A DNA stretch of 64,000 nucleotides from the NCBI RefSeq assembly GCF_003590095.1, contig NC_039501.1, forward strand, positions 248,001 through 312,000. The letters are read 5' to 3'. Both the position numbers and the translations under genes were made by a program. The stretch's first letter is position 1. Every line of letters begins with the position of its first letter. Positions 46,917 through 56,639 of the stretch are shown here, in pieces. The notes beneath the pieces were generated by a model, which was not told the DNA's origin, did not search any database, and saw nothing but the letters and a program-made list of their open reading frames with translations. The DNA is from Trichoplusia ni (taxonomy: Eukaryota; Arthropoda; Insecta; Lepidoptera; Noctuidae).

Positions 46917-47986
46917 TATACCAAGTACAACACCAAGTACTTACCATCCAACACCAAGTACTTACCATCCAAGCCCAAGTACTTACCATCTGACCCCAAG
47001 TACTTACCATCCGACACCAAGTACTTACCATCCAACACCAAGTACTTACCATCCAAGCCCAAGTACTTACCATCCGACACCAAGTACTTACCATCCAACA
47101 CCAAGTACTTACCATCCAACCCCAAGTACTTACCATCCGACACCAAGTACTTACCATCCAACCCCAAGTACTTACCATCCAACACCAAGTAATTACCATC
47201 CAACCCCAAGTACTTACCATCCGACACCAAGTACTTACCATCCGACACCAAGTACTTACCATCCAACCCCAAGTACTTACCATCCAACACCAAGTACTTA
47301 CCATCTAACCCCAAGTACTTACCATCTGACACCAAGAACTTACCATCCAACCCCAAGTACTTACCATCCAAACCCAAGTACTTACCATGCAACCCCAAGT
47401 ACTTACCATCCAACTCCAAGTACTTACCATCAAACCCCAAGTACTTACCATCTAACACCAAGTACTTACCATCCAACACCAAGCACTTACCATCCGACAC
47501 CGAGTACTTACCATCCGACACCAAGTACTTACCATCCGACACCAAGTACTTACCATCCAACACCAAGTAATTACCATCCAACCCCAAGTACTTACCATCC
47601 GACACCAAGTACTTACCATCCAACCCCAAGTACTTACCATCCAACACCAAGTACTTACCATCTAACCCCAAGTACTTACCATCTGACACCAAGAACTTAC
47701 CATCCAACCCCAAGTACTTAACATCAAACCCCAAGTCCTTACCATCCGACACCAAGTACTTACCATCCAACACCAAGTACTTACCATCAAACACCAAGTA
47801 CTTACCATCTAACCCCAAGTACTAACCATCCGACACCAAGTACTTACCATCCAAAACTAAGTACTTACCATCTAACGCCAAGTACTTACCATCCAACCCC
47901 AAGTACTTACCATCTGACCACAAGTACTTACCATCCAACACCAAGTAATTACCATCCAACCGCAGATACTAGCATCCAACGCCAAA
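46917..47986. repeat. 21-bp minisatellite, about 50 units, with 18-unit higher-order period
   Basis: Unit on the plus strand: CCAAGTACTTACCATCCAAC plus one base, with most variation at the end (CCAACA, CCAACC, CCGACA, TCTAAC). A rare AATTACC variant starts at 47187, 47565 and 47943, spacing exactly 378 bp (18 units) twice. An AAGAACTT variant at 47334 and 47691 is 357 bp (17 units) apart. Because 21 is a multiple of three, frames stay open for up to 300 codons on the minus strand (GKYLVLD repeats) and on the plus strand (KYLPSNT repeats). This does not show translation. Every standard unit carries the palindrome AAGTACTT and, on the minus strand, ATGGTAAGTACTTG, which fits a splice donor. Terminal units at 46917-46931 and after 47960 are degraded, as usual at array edges. 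Confidence 0.93.
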
Positions 47987-48036
47987 TGTCATAAACTGTC
48001 AAGACAAATTCTCGTAACTATTCGAATAAGAATGTC

Positions 48037-48440
48037 ATGTCGGCTACCAGTCCCGCCGGTTTCAGCTAAGTACCAGTGTTTTACAAGGAGCGACTGCCTA
48101 TCTGACGTCATCGACCCAGTTACCTGGGCGACACGATACCCCTTGGTTAGACTGGTTGTCAGACTTTAAAGCTTCTGACTACCTGTAACGACTGTCAAAG
48201 ATGTAGGAATAACAGCCGGGACCCAAAATTTAACGTGCCTTCCGAAACACGGAGGAACTCGTAATTTATTTATTTAATTATCACACTAATCTACCATTAC
48301 AGGTTACTTAACCTAATGCGGTAGCTAGGACTAAACAAGTTATGACAAAGATGGTCACCCATCTACGGACCAACCGCGTCAAGCATAGCTTTATCTGTGA
48401 TCAAAACACTTATGCGGTTATAGCTTAGCCACGAGCTGCT
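48037..48440 (+). repeat. family R repeat with a nested insertion
   Basis: GTACCAGTGTTTTACAAGGA, ACACGATACCCCTTGGTTAG, CAGCCGGGACCCAAAATTTA and CCTTCCGAAACACGGAGGAA match the copy at 63698 nearly exactly. Between AACTCGT and TATGACAAAGATGG it carries 77 foreign bases (48263-48339). Confidence 0.7.
48263..48339 (-). repeat. 77-bp insertion inside family R, probable LINE 3' tail
   Basis: Absent from the R copies at 53281 and 63698. On the minus strand it ends AATTAAATAAATAAATT, like the tail of a retroelement whose body is almost wholly truncated. Confidence 0.5.
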
Positions 48441-48894
48441 CATTAATTATAAGTATAATTAAAATAACATACTTTAAATACGTACATGTACTTTAATATC
48501 ACAATTTTAATACGAAAACATGAAACAATACCTTAATTTTATTGTGTATTAATATCAAGAGAAAACAAGGAAATTTCACTCTGATTAAAACTTAATTTGT
48601 TAAAGTATAATAGTCCAATATCTGAGCAAGGAGTATTTAATTAATTAATGTAATATTGAGAACACTCTTGCATTTAATGAAAGCCTTTTGCCCTTTGGTG
48701 ACGTTTAAATAATATATTTACGGAGATATTTCAATGGTATTATGGAGTTTGAAGTCTTTGAGTCGTGTCACTCAAAAGGTATCAGCTAAGACAGATAAAA
48801 TAGGTAAGTATTAGAAAATCTGGCGAAGTGCTAAGTTGGAATTACGATCGAAAACAATTTATTTGTAAACATTTCAGCTTAGTAACAGACGGAT
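48441..48894. other. intergenic sequence, nothing recognised
   Basis: No supported feature. Confidence 0.4.
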
Positions 48895-49085
48895 ATACGA
48901 TACAGCCCAGTGACGGGGACATGAAAGCAGAATAAAAACTATAAACTATCCTATGTGTTAATCCTTGTTATAAACTATCTATATAACAAGTTTCACCTAA
49001 ATCCGTTCAGTAGTTTTTGCGTGAAAGGGGAACAAACATCCACACATACAAACTTTCGTGTTTATAATATTAGCAGGATTTATAA
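48895..49085 (+). repeat. family U repeat, plus strand
   Basis: ATCCGTTCAGTAGTTTTTGC, GTGAAAGGGGAACAAACATC and GTGTTTATAATATTAGCAGG. The reverse-strand partner lies at 28436. Confidence 0.55.
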
Positions 49086-50476
49086 CAATTGCAATTCAGA
49101 CTTCAATGAGCTTAACCATAAATCAAATTTACCAAAATAAAGAGAAACTCTTTTATAAAATGCGCGGAACCCTAAACTTTTGTAATGTTGAGTCATGACT
49201 TTGACAAGAAACAATTTTTCTCCAAAACAGTTTCAAAATACTTCATTGTAACGTCTTCTCTTCTCTGGATGTCAGATTTTATAGAAAATCTTAACATTTT
49301 GCTATTTGATACTTGTTTTGCTAATTTACGCTGTTTTTGCATACATTAATTATAATGTAAAATTTCACTATAACATATATATATATATTTAAAAGAGTTT
49401 ATTGCCCGTTCTTCTCCATAAGAATGACACTTTGGAACCGTGCAACTAGAACGGCCTATTTGAAATTTTTGATTTAGATCACACGTGCACCTTAAACGTG
49501 TAAAAATGTAGGAAAAAAAAACAAATAATTCTAAACAATAATTATTATATCATCACAACCACAACAAAAAAGAATCAAAACACCAAACTTCAAAAGAATC
49601 CGATTAAAGAACTAATCTCTCAAATCTTCTAAATCTTCAAAAATCACCAGGTTAGGCGAGAGATGAAAAAGCAGACACAGTCACGGGCGACTGCTAAAGG
49701 AGGTATAAAATTAAAAAGTATTCTCCCGGAGTGCCACGTCTCATTAAGTTGTTCTGACTCGAATTAAACCATTTCTGAGTTAATGAATGACTCTGCTGTG
49801 AAAGTATAAAAGTTTTTGGATGTGGTATTCTCGTGGTGATGACATTTTTGATGTTATTGTGAAAGTTTTTTGTTGGGGTTTAAAGTAGTGTAAGAATTAG
49901 TCCAGGGCATAAGACTTAAGTGTGACAATTTGCACCTATTTGGGAGTAATTGAGAGGAAAATAATCCTAAACTTTTTCATGTATAGTCATTTTGAGTACA
50001 GAAAGAGGTAAAAGATGAAGCTACAGAATTTAAATAATATTAAAGCAGATTGACAAACAGCACTGAGGAATTTTATTTGTAATAAAGGGGGTTTGAAAAT
50101 TCAAGGCAAACGCGCAAAGTCACCCAGAGACAGGACAAGCATTCGTGGATCACAAAAATGGATTTGGGTGATCGCAACCTCTCGGTTATTTTCAAACTTC
50201 TTAAATAATTTCCAGGAACCATTTCTCCATTTTTATTTTACTAAATAAATACAAAAAACAACTCAACATACTACCAAAATGTAAAAACACTTGAAAACTT
50301 GTACAAACATCTGCTGATCACGTAAGTGATAAAAAGTATTATGTTATGACTTTATAGAAGATGTAACCGGGATCCTGATTATAAACCATATCGATCTTAC
50401 AGTCATGGACAGTAAAATATAGGGCTTGGGTATGAATGAGAAGAAGTACTGTGAAAATCGATCAGTGAATACGGAA
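49086..50476. other. intergenic sequence with one S2 fragment
   Basis: 49374-49390 is a short (AT)n run. 50125-50165 (CACCCAGAGACAGGACAAGC, ATTCGTGGATCAC) is a reversed S2 SINE fragment. Otherwise unassigned. Confidence 0.4.
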
Positions 50477-50575
50477 GGTCAGTCGCTCCTTGTAAAATAC
50501 TGGTGCTTAACTGAATCCGGTTAGACTGGAAGCCGACCCCAACATAGTTGGAAAAAGGCTAGGACGATGATGATG
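50477..50575 (-). repeat. family R repeat, 5' part, minus strand
   Basis: GTCGCTCCTTGTAAAATACT, CTGAATCCGGTTAGACTGGA and CCCCAACATAGTTGGAAAAA then GGCTAGGACGATGATGAT: the reverse of the start of family R. Confidence 0.65.
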
Positions 50576-50621
50576 AATACAGAAGGTATTGGAGTTTGGT
50601 GACTATTGGAGTCAGTAGCGG

Positions 50622-50815
50622 CACGGATAGTCGAGTGGTCAAAGATCACCATGCCAAACCTACAGAGCGAGACGCTTCAATCCCCGCGTAGAACAAGCAT
50701 TTGTGTGATCCACGAATGCTTGTCCTGAGTTTGGGAGTGCTTGTTCATGTGAATTGAATGTTTGTGAAATCCCCGTGACACAAGGATTAAGTTCCTTAAT
50801 GCGGGGAAGTTTTAA
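50622..50815 (+). mobile_element. tRNA-derived SINE, family S2
   Basis: A-box-like ATAGTCGAGTGG, box-B-like GCTTCAATCCCCGC, then GTGATCCACGAATGCTTGTC, GTGAATTGAATGTTTGTGAA and CCCGTGACACAAGGATTAAG. The most complete S2 copy in the window. Internal RNA polymerase III promoter boxes are eroded, so activity is doubtful. Confidence 0.7.
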
Positions 50816-51454
50816 TAAAAAATATGACTACACAAATATCTAAACATTGTTTAATAATAAAATGAGAAAAGTCTAACGAGATCCAAATGTTAAACCATCC
50901 AGATAGTTTTGTTGAACAGTGTACCAAATGTATAATTTTTACGTGTTTTATATTTAATTGCTCCCCACATTTTTTCGATTATTAAGCTTCAAAATTGGTT
51001 CAGGCAATCGGAATGGTCATACCACATTCACAGACTCTCCACGTACTTTCTGATTTTGTCAGTCATCTTTAATTCAATAGCATACTTCTCATTTTACAAT
51101 AATAGTAATGCGCTCTATACCTTATTCATACTCGGTGTTGTAAAGTAAAGGTCGTATGTTTTTTATGATGAGTTTCTCTATAAACGTGAATTGACTCCAG
51201 TTTCGATTGGAAAACATAAAGTAGGGTATGATCAAAGGTTTTGTGTTGTGTCATATGTTTCTGATTGAAATTACCGATAAAATGTGTCTGTGTGTTAGTT
51301 CACTAGTATTTGTAGGACGTATTTTTTGGAAAAATTGTGAAATACCTGTAGCCTTTTTTTCTGTTACATTGCGGAGGCTCGCTTTGCTTAAGTGGTAACT
51401 TAAAGATAATCTAGTCCTTATTCTCGTTAAGTCTACAATTGGGATTTTTTTTTA
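50816..51454. other. intergenic sequence, nothing recognised
   Basis: No supported feature. Confidence 0.4.
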
Positions 51455-51580
51455 AATAGACACGCAGACACCCAGACTCAAATAAGCTTTCGTTGATCAC
51501 ACTAACACTACGCCGGAATCGAAGCCGCGACACATGCGTTTGACGAGATAACCCACTCGACCGTCCGCGCAGTCGAAACA
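51455..51580 (-). repeat. S2 SINE, minus strand
   Basis: ACACCCAGACTCAAATAAGC, GGAATCGAAGCCGCGACACA (reversed box B) and CCACTCGACCGTCCGCGCAG (reversed A box) in the expected order. Confidence 0.6.
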
Positions 51581-52261
51581 TTCACTCAGTCATCCAAAAG
51601 AATCTGTAATTATGATTTATAATTTACTGCAAGGAGGGTGGCTTTGGAGCTTCAATAAATGTCACTCAAACAAATAGTTAAAGTCGATTTTCCATGCATC
51701 TAAATGATTGAGATATGGATACAATATCTTTGATGATGAGTTCTAAATTTTTTTCACACTATGTGAGCTTCCAAATAATAACCGTAGTGGGGAATAAAAA
51801 AATGAAAAAGATGGCCTCTCTGACATGTTTTTCAAATAATCTAAGATTAATTCACCATTCCAGCATCCTAAATCACCCACAGGTCTCGTACTCGTCCTAC
51901 TTGAACTTCTAACTTGTTCAATCCAAAAAAGGTTCACATTCTTCTTATACCGCATCCATTTCCACCCAGATCCTTGGTCCCTCATCAAGGGAATTCCGTT
52001 GTATCAGATGTAACGGGCACTGGAAAGAAAAAAGGGCATAATCTGGAGTCCTGTACGACTCGCCTTACTTATTGGATAAAATAATAAGATTTTAATTCTA
52101 ATGATCGTTTGTTACATTTTGGGAGGTAGCAGAAGTTAATTTGTTTTTTCGTCACGCTGTTTTGGCCAGGAGGGCTAGAAAAATTTACTTTTTTAATAGT
52201 TTGGAGATAATCTAAAGTGTTTTTAATCAAATTTTAGTTCTTATTGAAAGTGAAAATATGT
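51581..52261. other. intergenic sequence, nothing recognised
   Basis: Opposed frames at 51715-51912 and 51743-51988 overlap and look like chance. Confidence 0.35.
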
Positions 52262-52460
52262 TTGTAACAAGAATCTTGAGCCATGCAACTTGGCCGAAGG
52301 GTAAAAATCGTCACCCACTGGACGCCAGAGGAAGGAAATCGTCGCCGAGGTTGTCCGCGAAGAAGGTGGTTAGATGACAGACCAGACATCTCGAAAGATA
52401 GAGACGTCTGGAAGTGGAAGGGTTAAGCCTAGACCCAGCAGTAAGATCTGACGCAGGCTT
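52262..52460 (+). pseudogene. C-terminal end of an RTE-like LINE ORF2, truncated
   Basis: A plus-strand frame reads HWTPEEGNRRRGCPRRRWLD, then DRPDISKDRDVWKWKG and a stop at 52424-52426. The pattern W-TP-G-R-RGRP-RRW-DD ... RD-W is the characteristic extreme C-terminus of many arthropod non-LTR retrotransposon ORF2 proteins. Only the last 50 or so codons are here, the standard outcome of 5'-truncated reverse transcription. Confidence 0.65.
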
Positions 52461-52554
52461 TAAAAAAAACATTATTAAATCTTTTCTCAAATGTTTGTCA
52501 CCTTAGCCTACATTTTGGAATGCAATAAATAATTGAGTATTCCACTCTCTTGCT

Positions 52555-52640
52555 ATTACGGTTCATGAAATACACCCTGATGATGAACGGACCGACAGGC
52601 CAAAAACAATAGAGCCTCCATAGTTTTTTATTTTACCTTT
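52555..52640 (-). repeat. family D repeat fragment
   Basis: GGTTCATGAAATACACCCTG, ATGATGAACGGACCGACAGG and a TTTTATTTTACC tail. It matches the strand-reversed sense of the family as in 62605 (CTGGTGTCAGACGAACGAAC). Confidence 0.4.
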
Positions 52641-52840
52641 GAGCAAAGTCTCTAAAAACAATTATTTAGCATCGGCATAGAAGCCTATAACTCAATCTTA
52701 GATTAGTACTTGAATCAAAGGGAATATTGCTTCCAACATGCTTTAGAACTAAACGCTTTCCCACAAAGCATAAACTTCCAAAAGCCGTCTAAAGTTAGAG
52801 AGTTGGAGAACAAGAGGCCTACCAATAACTCTTGAAGTAC
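52641..52840. other. intergenic sequence, nothing recognised
   Basis: No supported feature. Confidence 0.4.
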
Positions 52841-53073
52841 AACTGCAGTTGTTGAAGCGGGATAGCGCGATACACGGCCATAGAGCGCCGTCTCTTTCTC
52901 ACAACTTCAGTTATATTACTTTGAAAGGTAGAAGGCCTTTAGTGTTAGACTCCATGGTATTAGAAATCATATAAAGTCATGGTTACTATGAGTTGTAAAG
53001 AAACTAATGTCGTTGTGAAAGTGGGATGTCGCTCTACGAAGAGAATGCCATCTTGCTGGCACAGTCAGTAGCC
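52841..53073 (-). repeat. hairpin P - unit B - hairpin P, copies 6 and 7
   Basis: The hairpin at 52841-52912 has arms of about 33 bases (AACTGCAGTTGTTGAAGCGG ... TTTCTCACAACTTCAGTT). A reversed, diverged unit B follows (AAAGTCATGGTTACTATGAG, TTGTAAAGAAA, compare 6420-6470). The second hairpin is at 53012-53073 (GTTGTGAAAGTGGGATGTCG ... CCATCTTGCTGGCAC). This is the clearest sign that P hairpins and unit B belong to one element. Confidence 0.6.
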
Positions 53074-53139
53074 CTGCTTTAGTATTACTGTAGCTATACA
53101 CCATCTAGTGTCAAACTAAGGAAAACTTGTATTATAAGT

Positions 53140-53280
53140 AAGTTGAACAACTGATGAAATAACACCCACACAATGAATAAATGATGGAGCTCATCACATA
53201 AACATTTGTTCTTGGTGGGAATCGAACCCACGAAATCCGATATAGCAGTCAGGGCCTTTTACCACTAGAGTCTAGACCAA
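53140..53280 (-). repeat. tRNA-derived SINE, family S3, minus strand
   Basis: GGGAATCGAACCCACGAAAT (reversed box B) and CAGTCAGGGCCTTTTACCAC (reversed tRNA-like stretch). Body GATGGAGCTCATCACATAAA and TAACACCCACACAATG. It mirrors the plus-strand copy at 56640. Confidence 0.6.
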
Positions 53281-53500
53281 CACCGGGACATCACGAGACC
53301 TCTTAGTCAGACTGGTTATCAGATTTTCTAGCTTCTGACTACCCGTAACAACTGATTAAAAAAAAGACAAAGATGTGTAAAACACACAGCCAGGATCAAA
53401 AGTAAAGTGCTTTCCAAAAAACGGAAGAACTCATTATGACATAGATGGTCACACATCCAAGATCCGACCGTATCAAGCGTAGCTCTCTCAAAAATCATAT
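53281..53500 (+). repeat. family R repeat, 3' part
   Basis: CTTAGTCAGACTGGTTATCA, TAGCTTCTGACTACCCGTAA and AACTCATTATGACATAGATG. The 5' part is missing, joined directly to the S3 SINE. Confidence 0.6.
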
Positions 53501-53789
53501 AAATTCCCAGTCTAAAAAAACTCTAAATTCATCCCTCTGTATTTATGGCTACAAACTCGATTGACTAGAAATTTTGATACAGCGTTGCATTTCAATACGC
53601 GCGTGATTTTTTTGTTACATTTTTAAACCTACGTTTTGTTTATCTATTTTTGTTTACAAAACTTTTCATTTGATATCGGGCACTGCTACTGCGAACCGTG
53701 ATCGTTAAGCTAGGTTTTTACGTGGAAATATATATATGAATTTAGGTCTGTGTATAATTTTTTGTAGCCGCATGACGTAAATGTCAAAC
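53501..53789. other. intergenic sequence, nothing recognised
   Basis: No supported feature. Confidence 0.4.
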
Positions 53790-53945
53790 AGTATGGATAG
53801 CCGAGTGGTATAGGTCACCACGCCGAACGTGCTGAACGCGACGAGTCATGGGTTTAATCCCCGCGCAGGACAAGCATTTTTGTGACACGCTAATGCTTGT
53901 TCTGAGTGAGGGTGTCTTGAATGTTTGTGAAAACCCCCCATGACA
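53790..53945 (+). mobile_element. tRNA-derived SINE, family S2
   Basis: A box ATAGCCGAGTGGTATAGG, box-B-like GGGTTTAATCCCCGC, body CAGGACAAGCATTTTTGTGA, GAGGGTGTCTTGAATGTTTG and CCCCCCATGACAC. Confidence 0.7.
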
Positions 53946-54086
53946 CCAAACAACAGCTGTTCCACGTTAAATGGTACAGGTTATAGAGTCCGATGTTCAA
54001 AGGTAACAAAAAAAACCGACGAAATGAGAACAACTAATTCTAATTCTTTGAAGTTGGACAAAAAATATTCATTTATTACTTACATA
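53946..54086. other. family D-like scrap and spacer
   Basis: AACAGCTGTTCCACGTTAAA and the following 120 bases are not assigned. Confidence 0.3.
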
Positions 54087-54342
54087 CTAGCTGTTGCCCG
54101 CGACTCCGTCCGCGTGGTTAGAAGATATGAGTTATGATTTATATCTACCCTGTTTTTCCGCATTTTCCATTGTATCTTCGCTCCTATTAGTCGCAGCGTG
54201 ATGGTTTATAGCCTAAAACCTTCCTCAATGAATGATCTGTTGAACACAAAAAGAATTTTTCAATTTGAACTAGTAGTTCCAGAGATTAGCGCGTTCAAAC
54301 AAACAAACAAACAAACTCTTCAGCTTTATATATTAGTACAGA
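54087..54342 (-). mobile_element. non-autonomous Helitron-like element, copy 4
   Basis: Minus strand: TCTGTACTAATATATAAAGC start, ACAAAC repeats (54299-54315 plus strand), CGCGGACGGAGTCGCGGGC stem, CTAG end, A and T borders. Confidence 0.7.
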
Positions 54343-54799
54343 TATAGATTTTCATATTTATTGATTGTAGTAACGGTCGGTTACCTTTACTACTAAATCC
54401 TACACCATCACATTATACAACTTTTCCTAGGTCTCAGGTCATGATACAAAACCCTAAAAAACAGACATTATATCCCGGTATACATACACAGCGGACGGTA
54501 AAAGCCCCTAAAATCCTATTAAATGCGCGCGATGGCGCGGTCTACCGTGCTTGAGTGTGCCGCGGCCGAAATTGCATCTAAGCTCTGCAACTATTTATAT
54601 GGGCTAAGTTGTAAGCGGTGGCGGAAAATAAACTATAGAGTGTATTTTATAGGAAGGGTCAGGTGTACTTCAGATTTCCACAGTTGCAATCTAGGATAAC
54701 CCCCCTTTTTTCTACAACTGGCAGCAGTGATTTAGAATAATAGGATTTTGCTACTTTGCCTGCACTTTAAGCTTGTATATTGAAATTCTTTCAAAGTAC
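54343..54799. other. intergenic sequence with a GC-rich island
   Basis: 54500-54630 is strongly GC-rich for this window (AATGCGCGCGATGGCGCGGT, GTGTGCCGCGGCCGAAATTG). It might be a promoter, an exon or part of an element. No open frame or TATA/initiator pair convinces me. Confidence 0.35.
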
Positions 54800-54985
54800 T
54801 CAAAAATCAAAATCGTTTATTTCAATTTTTAAAGGCTATTTACAATAAAAAAAATTATGTAATATAGAGTATTGACTAAAATTAGCCTAAACTAGGTAAA
54901 AACCTGTATTTCAGGCAAAGAGTGCTTACGTTGTACTTAAATTTCTACATAAATTAACAATTCATTAACATAATTATGACAAATA
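54800..54985 (-). repeat. probable LINE 3' end, minus strand
   Basis: TCAAAATCGTTTATTTCAAT followed by CTATTTACAATAAAA. Reversed, it ends AAATAAACGATTTTGA, like the TCAAAAT(C/G)ATTTATT tails of insect LINEs. Also shares AACTAGGTAAAAACCTGTAT with 25577-25597 (AACTAGGAAAAAACCTGTAT), so the two tails are related. Confidence 0.45.
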
Positions 54986-55029
54986 TATATATAAACTGAG
55001 TGACACCGATTGTTCGTGTTCAGCGATCT

Positions 55030-55105
55030 GAAAAAAAGACACATAAAAGAACAGAATACCACATAACCTACTTATAGAATTAATGATTTTATTAAATTAT
55101 CTATT
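55030..55105 (+). repeat. 3'-end fragment related to the LINE at 57.9-62.2 kb
   Basis: AAAAGACACATAAAAGAACA and ATAACCTACTTATAGAATTA then ATGATTTTA parallel the end of that LINE (AGACATGTAAAAGTGATGAT, ATCCTACTTACAGAATAAAT, GATTTCA). Confidence 0.5.
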
Positions 55106-55124
55106 CTTTTATTAGTTGCTGACT

Positions 55125-55295
55125 GCACGGATGGCCGAACATTCGATTGAGGTCACCACATCAAATCCCTGAACACATAAGTCTTATGTGATCCACGACT
55201 TCTTGTCCTAAGTCTGGGTGTCTTTATGCATTCGACTTGAATGCTTGTGATAGCCTCCGCAATCCAAAATGTAAATTCCTTGCTGGGTGAGTATG
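55125..55295 (+). mobile_element. tRNA-derived SINE, family S2
   Basis: GATGGCCGAACATTCGATTG (A box degraded), GTGATCCACGACTTCTTGTC, TAAGTCTGGGTGTCTT, GACTTGAATGCTTGTGATAG and TAAATTCCTTGCTGGGTG at the tail. Confidence 0.6.
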
Positions 55296-55315
55296 TTTTT
55301 AAAGATAATGATATT

Positions 55316-55395
55316 CATCATCATCATCATCATCTCAGCCTATCGCCGTCCACTGCTGAACGTAGGCCTCCCCTAAAGAGCGCCAACCATCCCGG
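55316..55395 (+). repeat. family C repeat with (ATC)n start
   Basis: ATCATCATCATCATCATC then CAGCCTATCGCCGTCCACTG, CTGAACGTAGGCCTCCCCTA and AAGAGCGCCAACCATCCCGG. Confidence 0.65.
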
Positions 55396-56045
55396 ATGAT
55401 GATAATGATGTATGATATTACTAATTAATTAAAAATCCTGTTATAAAGAGACACTTTTATAAAGAGACATTTCTCATCACTTGGACCACACTCCCGAATA
55501 GGGTGAGTGTTGTAATTATCGGCCTCACTACACAAATTGAATTAAAATGTTATTTTGTTTTTATCTTTCCCCGCCTGTAAGGTACTCGCGATAAATAACG
55601 AATATTTCGCCTGCTTAGCGAGATGTGATATGAGAAAATTTATCAAAAATGTAACTGTTTTTTTTGTTGTTCAATGAGGTGTTTTATTACCAATCATAAA
55701 TGGAAAATTATTAAAGCAGATATAGTTAGTATTATTCGTAGACATAAAAGTTGATATAAAAAGAAATAATTGTTTATGAGATAACGTTGGTTTATTCTGC
55801 TGGAGTGATGTAGATTAAATTGCAAAAACCGCTCTATATTTTCTGTCGTTTTTAAGTTCTAATCGATTTTTCTTTTTCGGGTGGGAAATCATCAAATGAA
55901 TTTTTCCTGTTTTGGGTTGAGCGGAAGGGAGTGTCAGAGTCCTTTTGACTAAAACCCATGTTCTTTTCTTTATAATTCGTGTACCGGGGCCGAGGTGATC
56001 CTTTCGAACAATCCTGTTGCCTTGACAGAAGAGTCACCACTTTAC
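55396..56045. other. intergenic sequence, nothing recognised
   Basis: An 88-codon minus-strand frame (55852-56118) is polar and basic but overlaps the family C piece below. Confidence 0.35.
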
Positions 56046-56085
56046 ATCTTGCAGTTCCCATTTGTGGGCAAAGGCCTCCTTTTTT
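56046..56085 (+). repeat. family C-like fragment
   Basis: GCAGTTCCCATTTGTGGGCA then AAGGCCTCC is a variant of CCCACTGCTGGGCAAAGGCCTC at 28575. Confidence 0.45.
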
Positions 56086-56169
56086 TCCAGACCATAGCTT
56101 TTGAGATTTTATCATCACACCACTTTCGCGGCTAATGATTTCAGCGAGAATTTCTTTCTCTGGCGTTCA

Positions 56170-56253
56170 GTTAACGACGACCTTTGCTCATTGGACAGAC
56201 TGAGTCCTCTGGGATTTGAAGTTGACGACGACCTTTGCTCATCGGACAGGCTG
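56170..56253. repeat. 51-bp tandem duplication
   Basis: GTTAACGACGACCTTTGCTC ATTGGACAGACTG (56170-56202) recurs as GTTGACGACGACCTTTGCTC ATCGGACAGGCTG (56221-56253): 33 bases with 4 differences, period 51. Confidence 0.7.
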
Positions 56254-56639
56254 CGTTCGTTCAATACCAATTAAACGTCACTGTATTTAAAAAAAAAATA
56301 CCGAATTAGACCTTATCATTACCTAATCTAGTTACTCCTAAAACAGTGCTTAAACAAAATGACTAAGTTACAAGTAAATCCAACGTATCAATTAGTGGGA
56401 TTACAAATTTGCTAGAATTCGTTTCGGTAGTGGATTACTAAGTGGAGTAATTCACTAATGCTGTGCTAGTTTTCACTATGACCTCTATTATGAATTATTT
56501 ACGAGATAGTTGTAATGTAGTAGGGGGTAATAATAGAACCTCGGATTTCTCGTTCTAGTTCTTTTGCTAATTTCTCTAGTACTGAGAACATTATCAGGTT
56601 ATAGATACAGCCATACAATAAATATTGTTCACGTTTATA
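56254..56639. other. intergenic sequence, nothing recognised
   Basis: No supported feature. Confidence 0.4.

Noticed and set aside
46864..47818. Long repetitive frames as real proteins
   Set aside because: Period 21 keeps several frames open on both strands at once; there is no start context, no flanking coding sequence and no frame-specific conservation to see.
46917..47986. CRISPR array
   Set aside because: Units are directly abutting 21-bp repeats with no unique spacers, in an animal genome; it is a minisatellite.
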